A stretch of 64,000 nucleotides of DNA from Paraconiothyrium sp. Pb-2020 (lineage: Eukaryota; Ascomycota; Dothideomycetes; Pleosporales; Didymosphaeriaceae). Below are positions 52,653 through 64,000 of the stretch, piece by piece; positions within the stretch are counted from its first letter, which is position 1, and every line of letters starts with the position of its first letter. The notes under the pieces are model-generated. The model had not been told where the DNA came from, did no database searches, and saw only the letters and a list, made by a program, of their open reading frames with translations. A program made the translations under genes and the position numbers. The stretch lies in NCBI GenBank assembly GCA_022419385.1, contig JAJUBI010000006.1, positions 3,038,001-3,102,000 of the forward strand. The letters run 5' to 3'.

Positions 52653-54352
52653 GTTGACGAAAACGCATCTCGAGTTATAGGGCACAGCGGAGGACCGTAC
52701 CTTTTATTCCGTCAGCAAAGTATCTAGTACATGCAGACGACTTCAAAGTTTGGCAGAGAGTGGCGCCGGAGGTTAGACGGACTGCCGCATACGTCGATTC
52801 TCCGGTAGACTTTGCGCCATCCAAATCATTCCACTGAAACAGCGAGTAGCTACGGCTGAGCGACACCCAACGCCACTTCCAGCGAAGCAGCGTAGAGGCC
52901 TGACTCGAGTAGCTCGTACGAACTGCATGACTGCGCCATTGGACTCAGAAAACGGTCAGAAGTCAGCGTTGTTGTATGTTCGAGGCGCTGCAGACAAGCG
53001 AGTGCACGACATCGCGGTGGTGCAGTACCTAGCGGACCACGTTAGGTACAACTTTCCCACGATAGGTAACGCTAAGATCAGAAGGTTTGGCGGACACATA
53101 AACAAATCGAACCTGGGCGTCCCTCGTACCAATAATCAAATACGCAAACGCTGGGATGAGCTGATAAAGATAATTGCTCTGCCCCTGGGCATGATTGCTG
53201 CTGCAACGGTCAATCGTCCTCTGCACATGTGCCATCTTTCCTTACTGCGAGTGCGAACGGTCTTCGTACCGAGGTAGTGTAATCAACTGGACATCCCCAA
53301 TTAGAGTAGACCGGGCGTAATATGCGTCTAGGTTCAGCAACTTTTGCTGCCTTATTGTCGCTTTGTTGATTGAACATGGCACGAAGGTGGCAGACGAGCA
53401 AAGCTACTGCGAATCGCGGTCACAATGAGGTGAAATACCGGGTCCACGATGAAGGACTTATCACGAACAAAGGCGCAGGCAAGAACAAAACGTCTAACAA
53501 CGTTCACAAGACACACATTCCAGTACGACCTGCATCTCGTCGTAGGGTAGGAGGCGGAAGTCGCTCAAGGAGATTCATAAGTGGGGCACGGATCTAGCGA
53601 TCTGCAGCTCCGTTCCCGTTCACTAGCGTCAAACCCTAGAAGATCGAAGGATGAGCTGGTGTGAGATCTTGTCAAGGATGGCACGTGGAAGTCCGTTACG
53701 CGTCTTTTATATGCGCCGGTCTGGCTGATGCCACGAGAATTCCGTGAAGGGATTGTGCAAAATACTGCAGGTACGACGGGATAGATCGGAGCATTAACCC
53801 AATGTAGTCTGTCGATGCTATATTCGAGCAAGTGCTTACCTAGTTTAAACCTTGGTTGATCTTTGACGCGCTCCAAGCCGATCGGGTTCTTGGGCATTCT
53901 GCGTTGAGTTTCATTCGAAACCTGCATGAGATGCGCGATGAAGTCATTCGATCAGCAGATCTCGTGGGATAGTAGAGAACAGAACACTGGGTAGGACAGC
54001 AGGCTAACTACCACCTGTGTGATCCATGAGGAAAAATTAGAGGTCGGACTGTCGATTTGTGGGTCAACGGGAGGCCATGTCGGCTGCCGCACGCGAAGAG
54101 CACTCCGGGTTGACCGAGCGTCATGAATCGCAAGCGACAGATCCTCTTCGCAATAAAGATTCTAGCTTACCATGCCTCGGCTTTGCCTGAAATTAACACA
54201 CAACACCGCATCTGTGTGATGCTAGAGGTAACAATATAACATACAACGGAGAGATTAGACGCTACGAATAAGAACGCAAACAAGAGTGCGACGCGAATGC
54301 CTGGGTGATCACGGCGTACACATGCAGCAAGCCTTGCCGAGTGACTCCTTCT
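52653..54352. other. 1.7-kb gene-poor spacer
   Basis: No gene supported. Frames at 52927-53277 and 53370-53597 have no recognisable features. The right end is the 3' flank of the OPT gene. Confidence 0.5.
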
Positions 54353-57154
54353 CTACCAAGTCTTGGGCCCAAAGGTCTGGCCCACGGGCACTGGACTTTG
54401 GACCGCTGTGTTCTGTGTATCCATTGTCGTAGCCATGACTGTGTTACCCCTAGCGCACCAACTAATCAGCTAATGTGTCACAAATCAGGAACACTGAACT
54501 TACCACCATTGCGGTGCATCAATCTTGTTGATTGTAAAGATAAAGAAAATTGTCAACGTGCTGATAGCCAACCCAGTGTCGAGCCCCACAGCCGTAAGAT
54601 AATTCAGTCTCGACCACCATCTGAAGTACCTGGTCTTTATGTATTTCTGAAAGATGAAGCCCACAATGCCCCAAGTGAGGAAGTTGAGGGGGCTAGCTGG
54701 CGGGATTGCCTGGCCGCCGCCGAAGATTAGAGGTGTCATCGCAAATCGGAGTGGTCTAATCCTCTTGCTAGCATAGTGTAGAACGATCGTGACAAATGCA
54801 CCGGCTGGGAAGAAGAACAAGAGCGCCGAGTAGATTTGACCAGGACTAAACATGCGTTGTGGACCCAGCAGGCCCCAGATCACGGAGGCGGAAAAGAATA
54901 CCCGACCACCCGGGCAGGAGAAGCGCTGCTTCTGAGTGAGTTCGCATACATCTTCAATGTTACCCAACGCAAAGTTCAGAACGGCTAAGGAGCGAGTCAG
55001 CCGGCGCACAAACGAAGATGATCTGTACTTTCTTACCGACTTGTACGAAGCACGAGAAAGTTGTTGCAACGACTTGTGCGGCAAACATGGTTCGCGGTGG
55101 AATCTTCATGTAGTGGCCGCTGGTGACAGTCAAATTAGCGCGATCACGATGTTCCAAATAGGTTACCTACAATTTGAGATCGCCCACGAAGCCCAACGCG
55201 CTGCTCGCTGTAATATATCCATAAGTCTTGAACATCATTAAAGCGAGCGGCTTCCCAGGTTGCATGTACCCCATGATGAACTCGGTGATAACGTTCAGCC
55301 CGATTTGCAGATTAGTGATTGCTTGGATGATGCCGATAGGAAGCGCCATTACGGTGGAGAAAGCGATCGCAATGAGAAACGCCCACCAGGTGAACTCCTC
55401 ATGATTAGATAATTGACAACACTTCTGACGATATGAGACTCACCTCAGTCGGGTATGCCAACACAGTGACCAGCGAGAGTATGAACATCAGCAAAAACAG
55501 CGCCCCGTACCACCACTCTGGTGCTTCCTTATACTTATGCATGAGCTTCATGTGGATGTCTGGCTTTTCGTGCTGCGAGGTCTTGAACTGACCAACTATC
55601 AGAGCCTTGTAATTCAGATATGTATATACGATAACGGATGCAATAGTGGCAAATGACAAACCATAGCTCATAGCGAATGTGGTGGATATGAACAAAGGTG
55701 AATATTCCTTGTACGCTTGCTCATTCAATGTCAGTTGAGGGGTTGTAACCCGGGATGTATTGTAACTTAATCCTCTGTTATCGTAGGTAGTGGAATCACT
55801 GATGTGTTCAGTATTGGGGAATTGTGGATCGAGAGTGGTGCTGCTCACCTCATTGGCAGGTGCTGTGCGAACCAAGTACCACTGTAATGTAGACCTAGAG
55901 ACCCAAATATGTAAAATATGAAAACCCCAAGAAGGATGTTTGCGATGGCGTGCCATGGAGGAATCATAGGGTTGCCGGTAAAGCCTGTGATTGTGGTCCA
56001 GTCGAGTGTCAAAGGAAGAAGGCCCAAGCCGGAAGTCGCACCAAATAGCTGGTTAACAACAGGCTTTTGTGGGAATATCCAAGTGATGAATACAAAGATG
56101 CTAAGGAACTGAAACAGGTGAGTATCAGGTGCGACAAAGAGGTGGCTTACGTACCTGCGCAAAGAAGCCAGGTATCCAATAGTATACATATGAAGCCAGA
56201 AACACTATCCCGAACCATTTATACCTAGTCATATTACCGCCAAAGACCGTTGGGTCTAGGTCTTCTTGCTTCTCATGCATGGCATGCAGAAGTGTGACGC
56301 TGACTAGATTGCTAGGCCAGATCATGGCAGCCTGCGTTATCAATCAGCACGAGGAGGCGGAGCAGTCGAATCGCTATAGCACAAACCGGATAGACAAGGA
56401 AACGCCTGAGTATGCCTGCAATACCATAGCCGACACTTGATGTGGTGATTGTGAGGAGTAGTTGAAAGGCAATGCCAAAGTCCTGTTTGTAGAAAATCTT
56501 CTGCGCAAGTATGATGTCGGTCGCATATGCAGTGCCGAACGATACGTTGGCCATGACGACGATAAGTGCATGCTCTTTGACGTTGAAAGGCCCTGGATTG
56601 AGATTCCACTGCACGCCGAGGATTATGCGTTGCTTAAAAGGCACGAATCGTGCCCAAGCGTTGCCCAGCACATAGGCAGCAAGCTGTCAGCAGTTTGTTA
56701 GCAGCCAGCTTCTTGCCGAAGATAGGTCGCGCACCTGTGCGACGATGATACCGATGCCAATAACAGGATTTCTTAGTGAGAAAATGGTATTGACTGCAGC
56801 TCCCATGAACGAAAGCGTGAGCCCGATGACCCAAGCACGGATGGTGTTGACCGGTACGTCTTCGTCGTAATTCGGGACCGCAGCACGAACCTCTTCGTAC
56901 GGGGAGTTCTCGTCCTCGTCCTCATTTTTGGACAAATCAATGTCCTTGGTGAGGGACTCGACTGAATGTATAGAAGGGTTATTTTTCGATACGGAGAGGT
57001 CGCCTTTCTCGCTGCTGTATAGAGACGCCCAGTCCTTTTCGGGCAGGTGAAGGTCCCAGGTTGTGAGCCGTTTCTCTAGTGCTGCTAATGGAGTCGAATC
57101 CTTCGAGAGTATGCTAGATGATGTAGAGGATCTCTTTTCCCCCTTATTAGGCAT
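54353..57154 (-). CDS. OPT-family oligopeptide transporter
   Basis: Proton-coupled plasma-membrane importer of small peptides (OPT family, PF03169). Nine exons (56735-57154, 56387-56683, 56155-56331, 55849-56108, 55444-55798, 55171-55397, 55037-55119, 54504-54984, 54353-54449) give 798 residues with all phases matching. The acidic N-terminal cytoplasmic part is typical. Family motifs are NTIRAWVIGLTLSFMGAAVN, WNLNPGPFNVKEHALIVVMANVSFGTAYA (the NPGPF motif of the OPT/YSL superfamily), TRYKWFGIVFLASYVYYWIPGFFAQ, GHYMKIPPRTMFAAQVVAT and LNFLTWGIVGFIFQKYIK. The C-terminus is VGQTFGPKTW, reached by the 54-bp last intron; reading on without it would give a wrong tail. Introns are 46-55 bp. Confidence 0.93.
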
Positions 57155-58311
57155 TATAGTACTGGGGAATAGTGGAGAGTGAGCCCAGCCCACTACTCCT
57201 AACGTGAAATAAGGCAAATTGGATGCAAAACAAAAGGAGTCCAGCTCACTGAACAAAACGACAAAAACTTGGGGGGCATAACAATGAGGGTTGAGCATTA
57301 TAAGACAAAGAGGACAATAGTTGGTCGGTACCCAGGGTTCCCGTATCAGGCGCGTTCACTCATTGCTCCAGCCTTATCAGTGATCTCCTGTCGAGAAAGA
57401 GAGGCCCAGCGCCGATAGCTATGCATAAAACTTCGTCGAAGGTGCGACGACATAGCAAGCCAGGCTATCGCATGGAAACGAATCAATCGAGAACGATCAG
57501 CCTGGAGCAGACCTCTCCGGTTTGTGGCGTCGTGGCGCCTTTGCACACGCAAGCTATCTGTTTCACTCGTCAAAATGGTGAGGATGGCATTTTTGCCGTT
57601 GGGGATGATGGCACACAAGATCTTAATCCCGGTGTTCTCGAAGATAGCCCTAACATGAATTACCCACAGTATCGTAGCAAGCTTTAGTTCGATCGAAGCA
57701 TTTTAAAAGGCTGGGGTAGATTGTTTAGGGATGTGGAGTACGAGGCTGGACGAGCTGGACGAGGCTGGAACAGTCGGAGGTGTAGCTTGCTAGCTGCCTC
57801 AGATAGCGATGTTCCGATAGAGCTAGCTGTGCATACCAGAGATATCTATGAAGAAAGGCATGTTCACATCTATGAGTTAGTGAAGTATAAGGGCGACCCA
57901 CTGTTACTTGCGAATCAGCAACTTTGCTCTCCTTTGAGAAATGGATGAGTTTGCAACGCAGACACATGCCGAGCGAGCGAGGTCGCCATCCGATGATGGC
58001 GTTCGTAGCGCGTGTGATTGACAGACGCGCTAGCCGACACCCTCGACGGTCTGGACCAAACGTCGCATGTAGGTCGCAGCTGTTTCATTATTTGTGTTGA
58101 CCTTGTTTTCTGATAAAATATTGTAGTCGCCTAGATAACGGCTTCGAGAGCGATGGAGATGCAAAGTTCTGGGAGAAAACTGTGGCGGGGACGAAAGATT
58201 ATGCTGTTGGACTTAACGGCACGCTATCACGTGTACTTATCGATACGATCTCATCGACTTCAAATGGTGCAGCTGTCTCCATAACTCGCACCTTGCGTCT
58301 ACCCAGGAACA
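57155..58311. other. intergenic; possible gene remnants
   Basis: 1.16 kb without a complete gene. Two stretches look faintly coding: minus 57700-57540 (HVRAIFENTGIKILCAII) and plus 58135-58260 (GDAKFWEKTVAGTKDYAVGLNG). Neither can be extended to a gene or matched to a family, so they are noted as possible relics only. Confidence 0.35.
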
Positions 58312-59128
58312 TTAATTTGCATCAAAGCCAGCAATCTCTACGCAGGCTGCAACCATATCCTCAGGACTCGACAGCATAGTGATATGTTCGGCGTCGGCCA
58401 GGACAACCTTCCTCAACCCTTTGACGCCTGTTTTCTGTGCATTCTCGAAACTCTAAAGTACAATCAGATGAATCAGTGTACTTGCATGTTACATTGAAGA
58501 GCGTGTTGACATGGCTTACCTCTGACTGCGTCTGTGGCTTCAGAGCAAGATCTTTGCCGGCAACCACCATTGTTGTCGGCACGGTTTCCCATGCAGCAAA
58601 CGTCAACGGCTCGATCAATGCCCGAGTACTCTGCTCACGGAGCATGTTTCCGTACTTTACTCCCTCATCCTCCGATAAGCTACCAAAGAAGGCTTTGTAC
58701 GCCACCTCCCCAGGTGGAGCCTCGATCCATTCATTCTCCTCGGGAATGGGTACCTGACCATCAACAAGATCCTTCATCGTCTGGCCCTCTCGAGGGAAAA
58801 ATGAAGCGATGATTAAAGTATGAACGATATGGGGCCGCTCCGGTCGGGAGGCCTTCGTGAGGCCTTTACACGCTTCTTGGGCCACGAAAGCGCCGTAAGA
58901 GTTGCCTGCGATAACGAGATTGCTCCCGGAATCTAGTATCGCCGCAGCATGAGCCCGGACGTGGGATGCATCTTCTTGGAGACCCGGTGCGACATTCTTT
59001 TTTCCAGATGAGGGTAAATCCAGGTATACGGCGTGGTAGCCAAGAGCTTGAAGCTTATCGGTGAGTTTGTGGTTGTAGAATCCCGGGCACCAGGCGCCAG
59101 GGAGGAACAAGAAAGCGGGCTTCGTCAT
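58312..59128 (-). CDS. alpha/beta hydrolase (AB hydrolase-1 / EstA-like)
   Basis: 249 residues from two exons (58520-59128 and 58312-58452; 67-bp intron GTAAGC...TTTAG). The N-terminus MTKPAFLFLPGAWCPGFYNHKL carries the oxyanion-loop region. The nucleophile elbow GNSYGAF holds Ser at about residue 76. The catalytic His is in LADAEHITMLSSPEDM in the second exon, and a likely acid lies in the VVAGKDLALKP stretch. Proteins of this group are cytosolic esterases or lactonase-like hydrolases often next to secondary-metabolism or catabolic genes; the substrate is unknown. No signal peptide. The second exon is essential for the triad, so the shorter unspliced frame would be inactive. Confidence 0.88.
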
Positions 59129-59851
59129 GATGGAGATGACAGAACAATTTAGGTATCCAACATGCGATGCCCTTTCGGTATTGTTCGCTTTTTATAGAGC
59201 ACAAATCCATCGGCATACCGGCGAAGCAGACACCGCGCGACTGATGATCATTCCCGAATTCTCCCGGACGCACTGTCCCATTGCTGATGCCTTTTGCCAC
59301 AAGACCCCTTACGGCTGAAGCGAAAAACTTGGCTGCATGTTGCCGAGCATACCTAGGTATTGTTTTGCTGGTGACCTAGCCTGGACAAGCGTTGATTACA
59401 GAGCATCCCTTCGCGCATGAGCTACGCAAATATTAGACCCTATACCCTCACAATTGAAAACTTAGCCTACTAGTATATATTTTTCTTAATACCGATCTAT
59501 TAGAAGCTATCTTGCACGTACAGCTACCAAGTCAACCTCACACAGCGCAGCTTAGAGCAACTGTCCTACACATCCTCAGCGCTATTCTAACGAACCACGT
59601 TCGATCATCTATCTTCTACATCACTGCCACTTTCCCATAGACTACAACCTCCGATTCTTCGAAAACGTAGTGTCGTACACCAGAAAGAACACCGCATTCG
59701 CGGCGGAAGACACGCTATGATTCAAGAGCCTGCTGTGTTACGAATTTTTTTGAGAGTTGCACCGTCGAGCTTTGCCCCAAGATATAACATAATAGCTTGC
59801 ACATTCGAACGAGATAGTTGGTTCATCCATGTACGTGTAACATGAGAGCTA
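59129..59851. other. intergenic, AT-rich, no gene seen
   Basis: 0.72 kb between the hydrolase promoter and the NLR 3' end. The centre (59430-59510) is AT-rich. No repeat or RNA gene was recognised. Confidence 0.5.
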
Positions 59852-62800
59852 CTAAACAATATGAGCAGCATTTCCAGTTTGCCACTCCAGGAAACCAATC
59901 ATGAGCGTCTGTCTGTTTTGAATCGCGTAACATAGCGGAGTCTTGCCAGATTTGTCTTTCGAGGTCGCGTTGACCTTGCCAGTAACAATCAATAGCCTAG
60001 CCACCTCAAGGAATCCGCTTTCTGCAGCCCAGGACAACGGAGTCCGTCCGCAATCATCTGCCATATCAGGCTCAATAGTTTCTATCTGAAGCATGTACTT
60101 AACCGCCACACATCTATTTTTTTCTGAGTAGTCGGTATCTGGATAAAACATGCAGGCCCGCAGCAAGGCCGACTGTCCATCTTCATCTTGCGAGTTGATA
60201 TCGTACCTGCGGCATTCGTGAAAGAGGTAGAGCAACCGGAGGTGATCTTGAAAGTTTGCTGGGTCAAATTTGCTTGTGGCAGGAAAATCAACATTCTGTA
60301 TCCCAAGCTCTGATGTTGGCGCGACCGAAAACAGATCACGACCAAAGAAAGTCTTGGGATTGGCACCAATCGAGCTCAGCGTGGCCATCGAACTGACGAT
60401 GATGTACCACTCAGGAATCAACAAAGCGCAGCCCAACGGAGTAAGACCAGACTTGTCTCGAGCACTCAAGTCGACCGCTTCCATCTGTAGAAGAAGCTCC
60501 ACAGCTTCAACATTACCAAATGAAGCAGCCAACATCAGCGGAGTCCGACCTTGCTCATCCCGACAGTTGATATCGATGTCATTCTGTTCGAGTAGAAGAT
60601 CGACAACGCCACCCATCTCCCAAGATGATTTCCCTATCGAGGAGTAGATATCACCGTTACCTTTCCACATGGCACCTATGGAGAGCAGCTTCTCTTTCAT
60701 TAGTTTGTTCAATTGTCCTTTGCGGAGCATCTTTATCAACATCTCCTTGTTTTCGATGAGGTCTGCGTCGGAAATCAGCACCTTAGGCGCCTCTGAATCG
60801 TCGTTGAAGAAAGCGTGAAAGTCAAAATCTTCATTGTCGAGAACAAGGTGTACTGCCCGAGCCTGGGCGGTAGGAACAGCCCGAGAGAGCAGCCACCGGA
60901 ATAGACTTTGATCGATGGCATCTTGCTCGAGCATGAACTCGATGAAACTCCAGCCTTTGTTGTTTATTGCGTAATTAAGTAGCCCTTTCCCCTGATCTTT
61001 GGTCTGCTGTTGAAACAGCTGCTGCCCTAACGCGTTCTGGCCGCATTCCAATGCAAATTTGAACAAGTGGTGGCCGCTGCCATCACGAATCTCATTGTTG
61101 AGCTGACCTGTAAGAAGTTATAAGTCTGTGATAGTTTGAATACAATGGCGACTTGTCGACCAATCGAGCATGCAACTCTCACATGCATTCAAGAAAAAAC
61201 AGAGCTCTCGATGTGGCTGATGGAATGGGAACGTATCCAAAACATACTTACCTGTCTTAATCAAGAATTGAACCACGAGGTATTCATTAGCCTTAGCAAG
61301 GTTGGCAAGAATACTCGCATCCTGAGAGTACACAAAATCTCTTTTCAAATTACCACACCTAAACCCGTCGTGGAAGTACTCATTATAGTGTCGGCGAAGG
61401 CATTCGTTCTGTTCTTGGTGATTCACCTGCTTTTGCAAGAATAGCTTCACAACATCCAGACCCTCGGTCGCTAGAGCTGCCACCAGAGGAGTCCCATAAC
61501 GCTGCTTTTCCACTTGGAGATACGCAGGAACACAGTCAAGGATCTGACAAAGATGTATAGCATTTCGTTCTGCAAGAATATACAGGAGAGTAGGGTAGCT
61601 ACGAAGGTTGTAGCGGCGGATCCGGGCTCTCTCGAAGAAATTGGCATAATTCGCCCAAGTTTCAAGCGGAAAGGTAGCGAGAAAGGAGGTTTGTTCAAAC
61701 CCGTTGGATTGAGCAGTGTTGGCATAATGTAGAACATGTTGAACAGAGTGTTCCAGAAAAGGCCAATCAGTCGCGATAGTCTTTGGGTACCAGTCTTCCC
61801 CTTGCTGTACGGGCTTGGCGTGCGTTAAGAAGTCGCGACAGACAACGTCATCGGAACCTTGTCTGTCGCGACTTTCCAAGGTCGCCATCCAGGAGGGAGG
61901 TATTTGCGTCGATGCGGTCTTCAAGTAAGCCAGACAGCAATTCTTTAAAGCCTCATGGCTTTGCGCATCAAAATTTTCTCCAAGGCAAGCACTGATAGCA
62001 GCCAGCCCGTTCTCCTTCAGCATAAAATCCCTGACGGACTCATGAATAAACTGGACAGTCTTGGCTGATCTAGATCTGGTGACCTCGACCAGGCCTTTCG
62101 AGCAATTGAGCAAGAATCTGCATATATCATCCATTGATATCTCTTCTGGATCCCATGATGTAGGGTTCGTCTTGTTCCCCGCAAGAATAGCAAAGTACAA
62201 CTCCTCCGGGCTCAGTGGTTTCGTTGCATATAGAACCCATTGTAGACACAACACAAGTTCTGGGATGTCGTGGGTGTCTCGCATCAAAATATTGCGAAAT
62301 AATGTGTGTAGATCTCTTGGTAGTTCGTGGAGCTTCTGACGCAGGGCATGTATACGACCTCTTTGAAATTCCCGGTTCAGTATGTCCACAACAAGAACAA
62401 CCCACATGAAAACTCCAGAAGCTTTCTCTTGGACTTCTTTTCGTATGCACTCCGCTAGCTTTGAACGTCCAATATCCAATTGTTTGCCCAAATAGCTTGT
62501 AATATCTTGCTCGTGACCTTCGTGACCTTCCAATACCAAGCTTAGGCCACGTCTTATATTGATGTGCGGATAGTGTCTACTTGCTAAACACACACGGAAA
62601 TTCTTTCCTCTTGATATAGTCTCACTGATGTGCTCGAAATAGAGTACCATGTCGCGGACCTGATCCTCTTCACATTCGTCTAACGCATCTATGAAGCAAA
62701 TGACTGACGAGTTGCCAAGCTTCTCAATTGCAATGCTAAACAGATGTTCCAGTGTCGCGATAGTCCACGGAGATGCGGGACTGAATGTTCGAATTGAGAC

Positions 62801-64000
62801 ATGTAAGGCGTCAAATACGACATGAAGCCTAGGAATCTGTTGAATTAGTTGCAGCAGCAGTGACCGATATGCACCGAGAATCGATTTCTCCAGGTCCCCT
62901 CCCCTTGCATTGAAGAAGTGGGAGATGACCGTCGTATCTGTTAGCCTTTTACGAGTTGTAAGTGTAGCGAACTTCATCAGGGTCGATTTTCCGGCTCCAG
63001 GCTTTCCTTTGATCCAAAAGAAACCATTGTGCTCTTCCGCTCCTTTGAGGGCGAGCCAATCCTGGTATTCTCGAGTATCCAGCAGCCATCGACAAGTCTT
63101 CGCGTGGGCCGACTTAATGCTCAATTGCCGAGAGTCGAGTTGATCAAAGTTCAGAGAGTCCAAAAGGGACATCTTTTGTTCGTCTGACAGGAGCCGTGGG
63201 AATAGAATCGCTGATTCTTTGGGCTCGAGTTCCGTTTGCGTCATCCTCAGAAGTGCCCACGCCACCTTTCTATATTCCGCGTCGTCGGGTCCCACGAACC
63301 GGCACATCTCCATGTGGTTGCGTTCGATATGTTCTGTTATCTCTCTTGCTGGCAAATTAAGATATGAAGAAGTATCTTCGACAACCTTTGCACCACCTAG
63401 TGCTGCAACTCCTTGTTGCTCTTGAAACGAATGTATGATCCATCCATGTTCTTCCACAAGGGGTTCAAATTCGTCTCGTAGTTCCTTAAGACGCTCACTG
63501 GACGGTAGTAGTGCAGTGACAACTTGTTTATTGAACGTGAAACCAATGGTCTTGACGAGTCTTTCCGCAACACGGTGAAGGAACCCACGAGGGTCAGCAC
63601 CGCCATGTGGTGTCCCGAAGAAGATGATGCCTTTGATGCGAGCGAAAACTTGATAGAGGTGGGGCTGTCCTCTTGAGCAGCCATTCGATCGGCGAAGCAT
63701 TTCTTTCACTACGATACCACCTAGGCTATGAACGATGAAGATCATTGGTCTCGACGGATCTACCCTGCGTTCACCCTCTAAGGCAACGAGGAAGTCCCAG
63801 GCAATGTCGTACACGGTGCTCTGAGGTACTGGAACGTCTAGCCTGGTTTATATGAAGATTCAGTATCAAGCTTCACGGACGTGTGCAATGCAATGCCTAG
63901 AGACACGAGAGACACTGCACAATCCTAGCATGAGTCTAGCGGAAGGATGCTTACCTGTGCCTAATATGAGTGTCGTATCCGTAGGTTAAAATCCGTGCAT
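59852..64000 (-). CDS. fungal NLR: lipase-like + NACHT + ankyrin repeats (5' end beyond window)
   Basis: STAND-class signalling protein; the visible part is about 1297 residues and is cut by the right window edge. Exons are 63955-64000 (partial), 61252-63842 and 59852-61107, with introns of 112 and 144 bp. The N-terminal part is an alpha/beta hydrolase of the SES-B/DUF676 type: RILTYGYDTH, TVYDIAWDFL, FIVHSLGGIVVKEML (GxSxG-like elbow HSLGG) and IIFFGTPHGGADP. The NACHT ATPase has the P-loop GKPGAGKST (about 62981-63007) and Walker B VICFIDALDECEED (near 62690). The C-terminus holds degenerate ankyrin repeats, clearest at GRTPLMLAASFGNVEAVELLL and GRTPLSWAAESGFLEVARLLI. Fungal NLRs mediate non-self recognition; a triggering partner cannot be seen here. 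Confidence 0.92.

Noticed and set aside
52927..53277. 116-codon plus-strand frame
   Set aside because: No recognisable features; the opposite strand is also open in part.
57346..57700. Possible transporter fragment (FENTGIKILCAIIPNG) on the minus strand
   Set aside because: Too short and ambiguous to assign; listed only as a possible relic.

Overview
The window is nuclear DNA from a filamentous ascomycete (Pezizomycotina). A Dothideomycete is my best guess, not proven. The evidence is many short introns of about 45-60 bp with GTRAGT-type donors and CTAAC/CTGAC-type branch sites, fungus-restricted families (MMM1, RIX1, YPP1, WHIM1, CFEM receptor, AA9 LPMO, small cysteine-rich secreted proteins) and about 30 genes on both strands without operons. 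I recognised no tRNA, rRNA, CRISPR array or intact transposon.

Layout. 0-7 kb: an MFS sugar transporter, a tandem pair of cysteine-rich secreted proteins, a B3/B4-domain protein, an FMN-binding PaiB-like protein and a low-complexity protein with an SQAHH minisatellite. 7-9.3 kb: two minus-strand loci interrupted by in-frame TAG codons. 11-34 kb is a core housekeeping block: an RFX transcription factor, the ER-shaping protein YOP1, a WHIM1 chromatin protein, the ERMES subunit MMM1, a short-chain dehydrogenase, a DUF1330-like protein, a Zn2Cys6-like protein, and YPP1 and RIX1 head to head. 34.4-44 kb is accessory in character: two unrecognised genes, a gene-poor island, a secreted modular protein with a frame break and a damaged F-box gene. 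44.8-59 kb holds metabolic and surface genes: TENA/THI-4, an MSOX-family flavin oxidase, an AA9 LPMO, a LURP-one-like protein, a CFEM-GPCR, an OPT oligopeptide transporter and an alpha/beta hydrolase. 59.8 kb to the right edge: a fungal NLR (lipase-like, NACHT, ankyrin) whose 5' end lies outside the window.

How it fits together. The core genes serve organelle contacts and ER shape (MMM1, YOP1), 60S ribosome maturation (RIX1), membrane traffic (YPP1) and chromatin or transcription (WHIM1, RFX). The accessory genes face outward: nutrient uptake (sugar, oligopeptide), cellulose attack (AA9), surface sensing (CFEM-GPCR), secreted cysteine-rich proteins and a self/non-self-type NLR. Apparent coding breaks are concentrated in accessory or low-complexity sequence, while long core genes read through cleanly. 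The most unusual items are the NLR, the secreted modular protein at 39.6-42.0 kb and the cysteine-rich pair at 2.6-3.7 kb.
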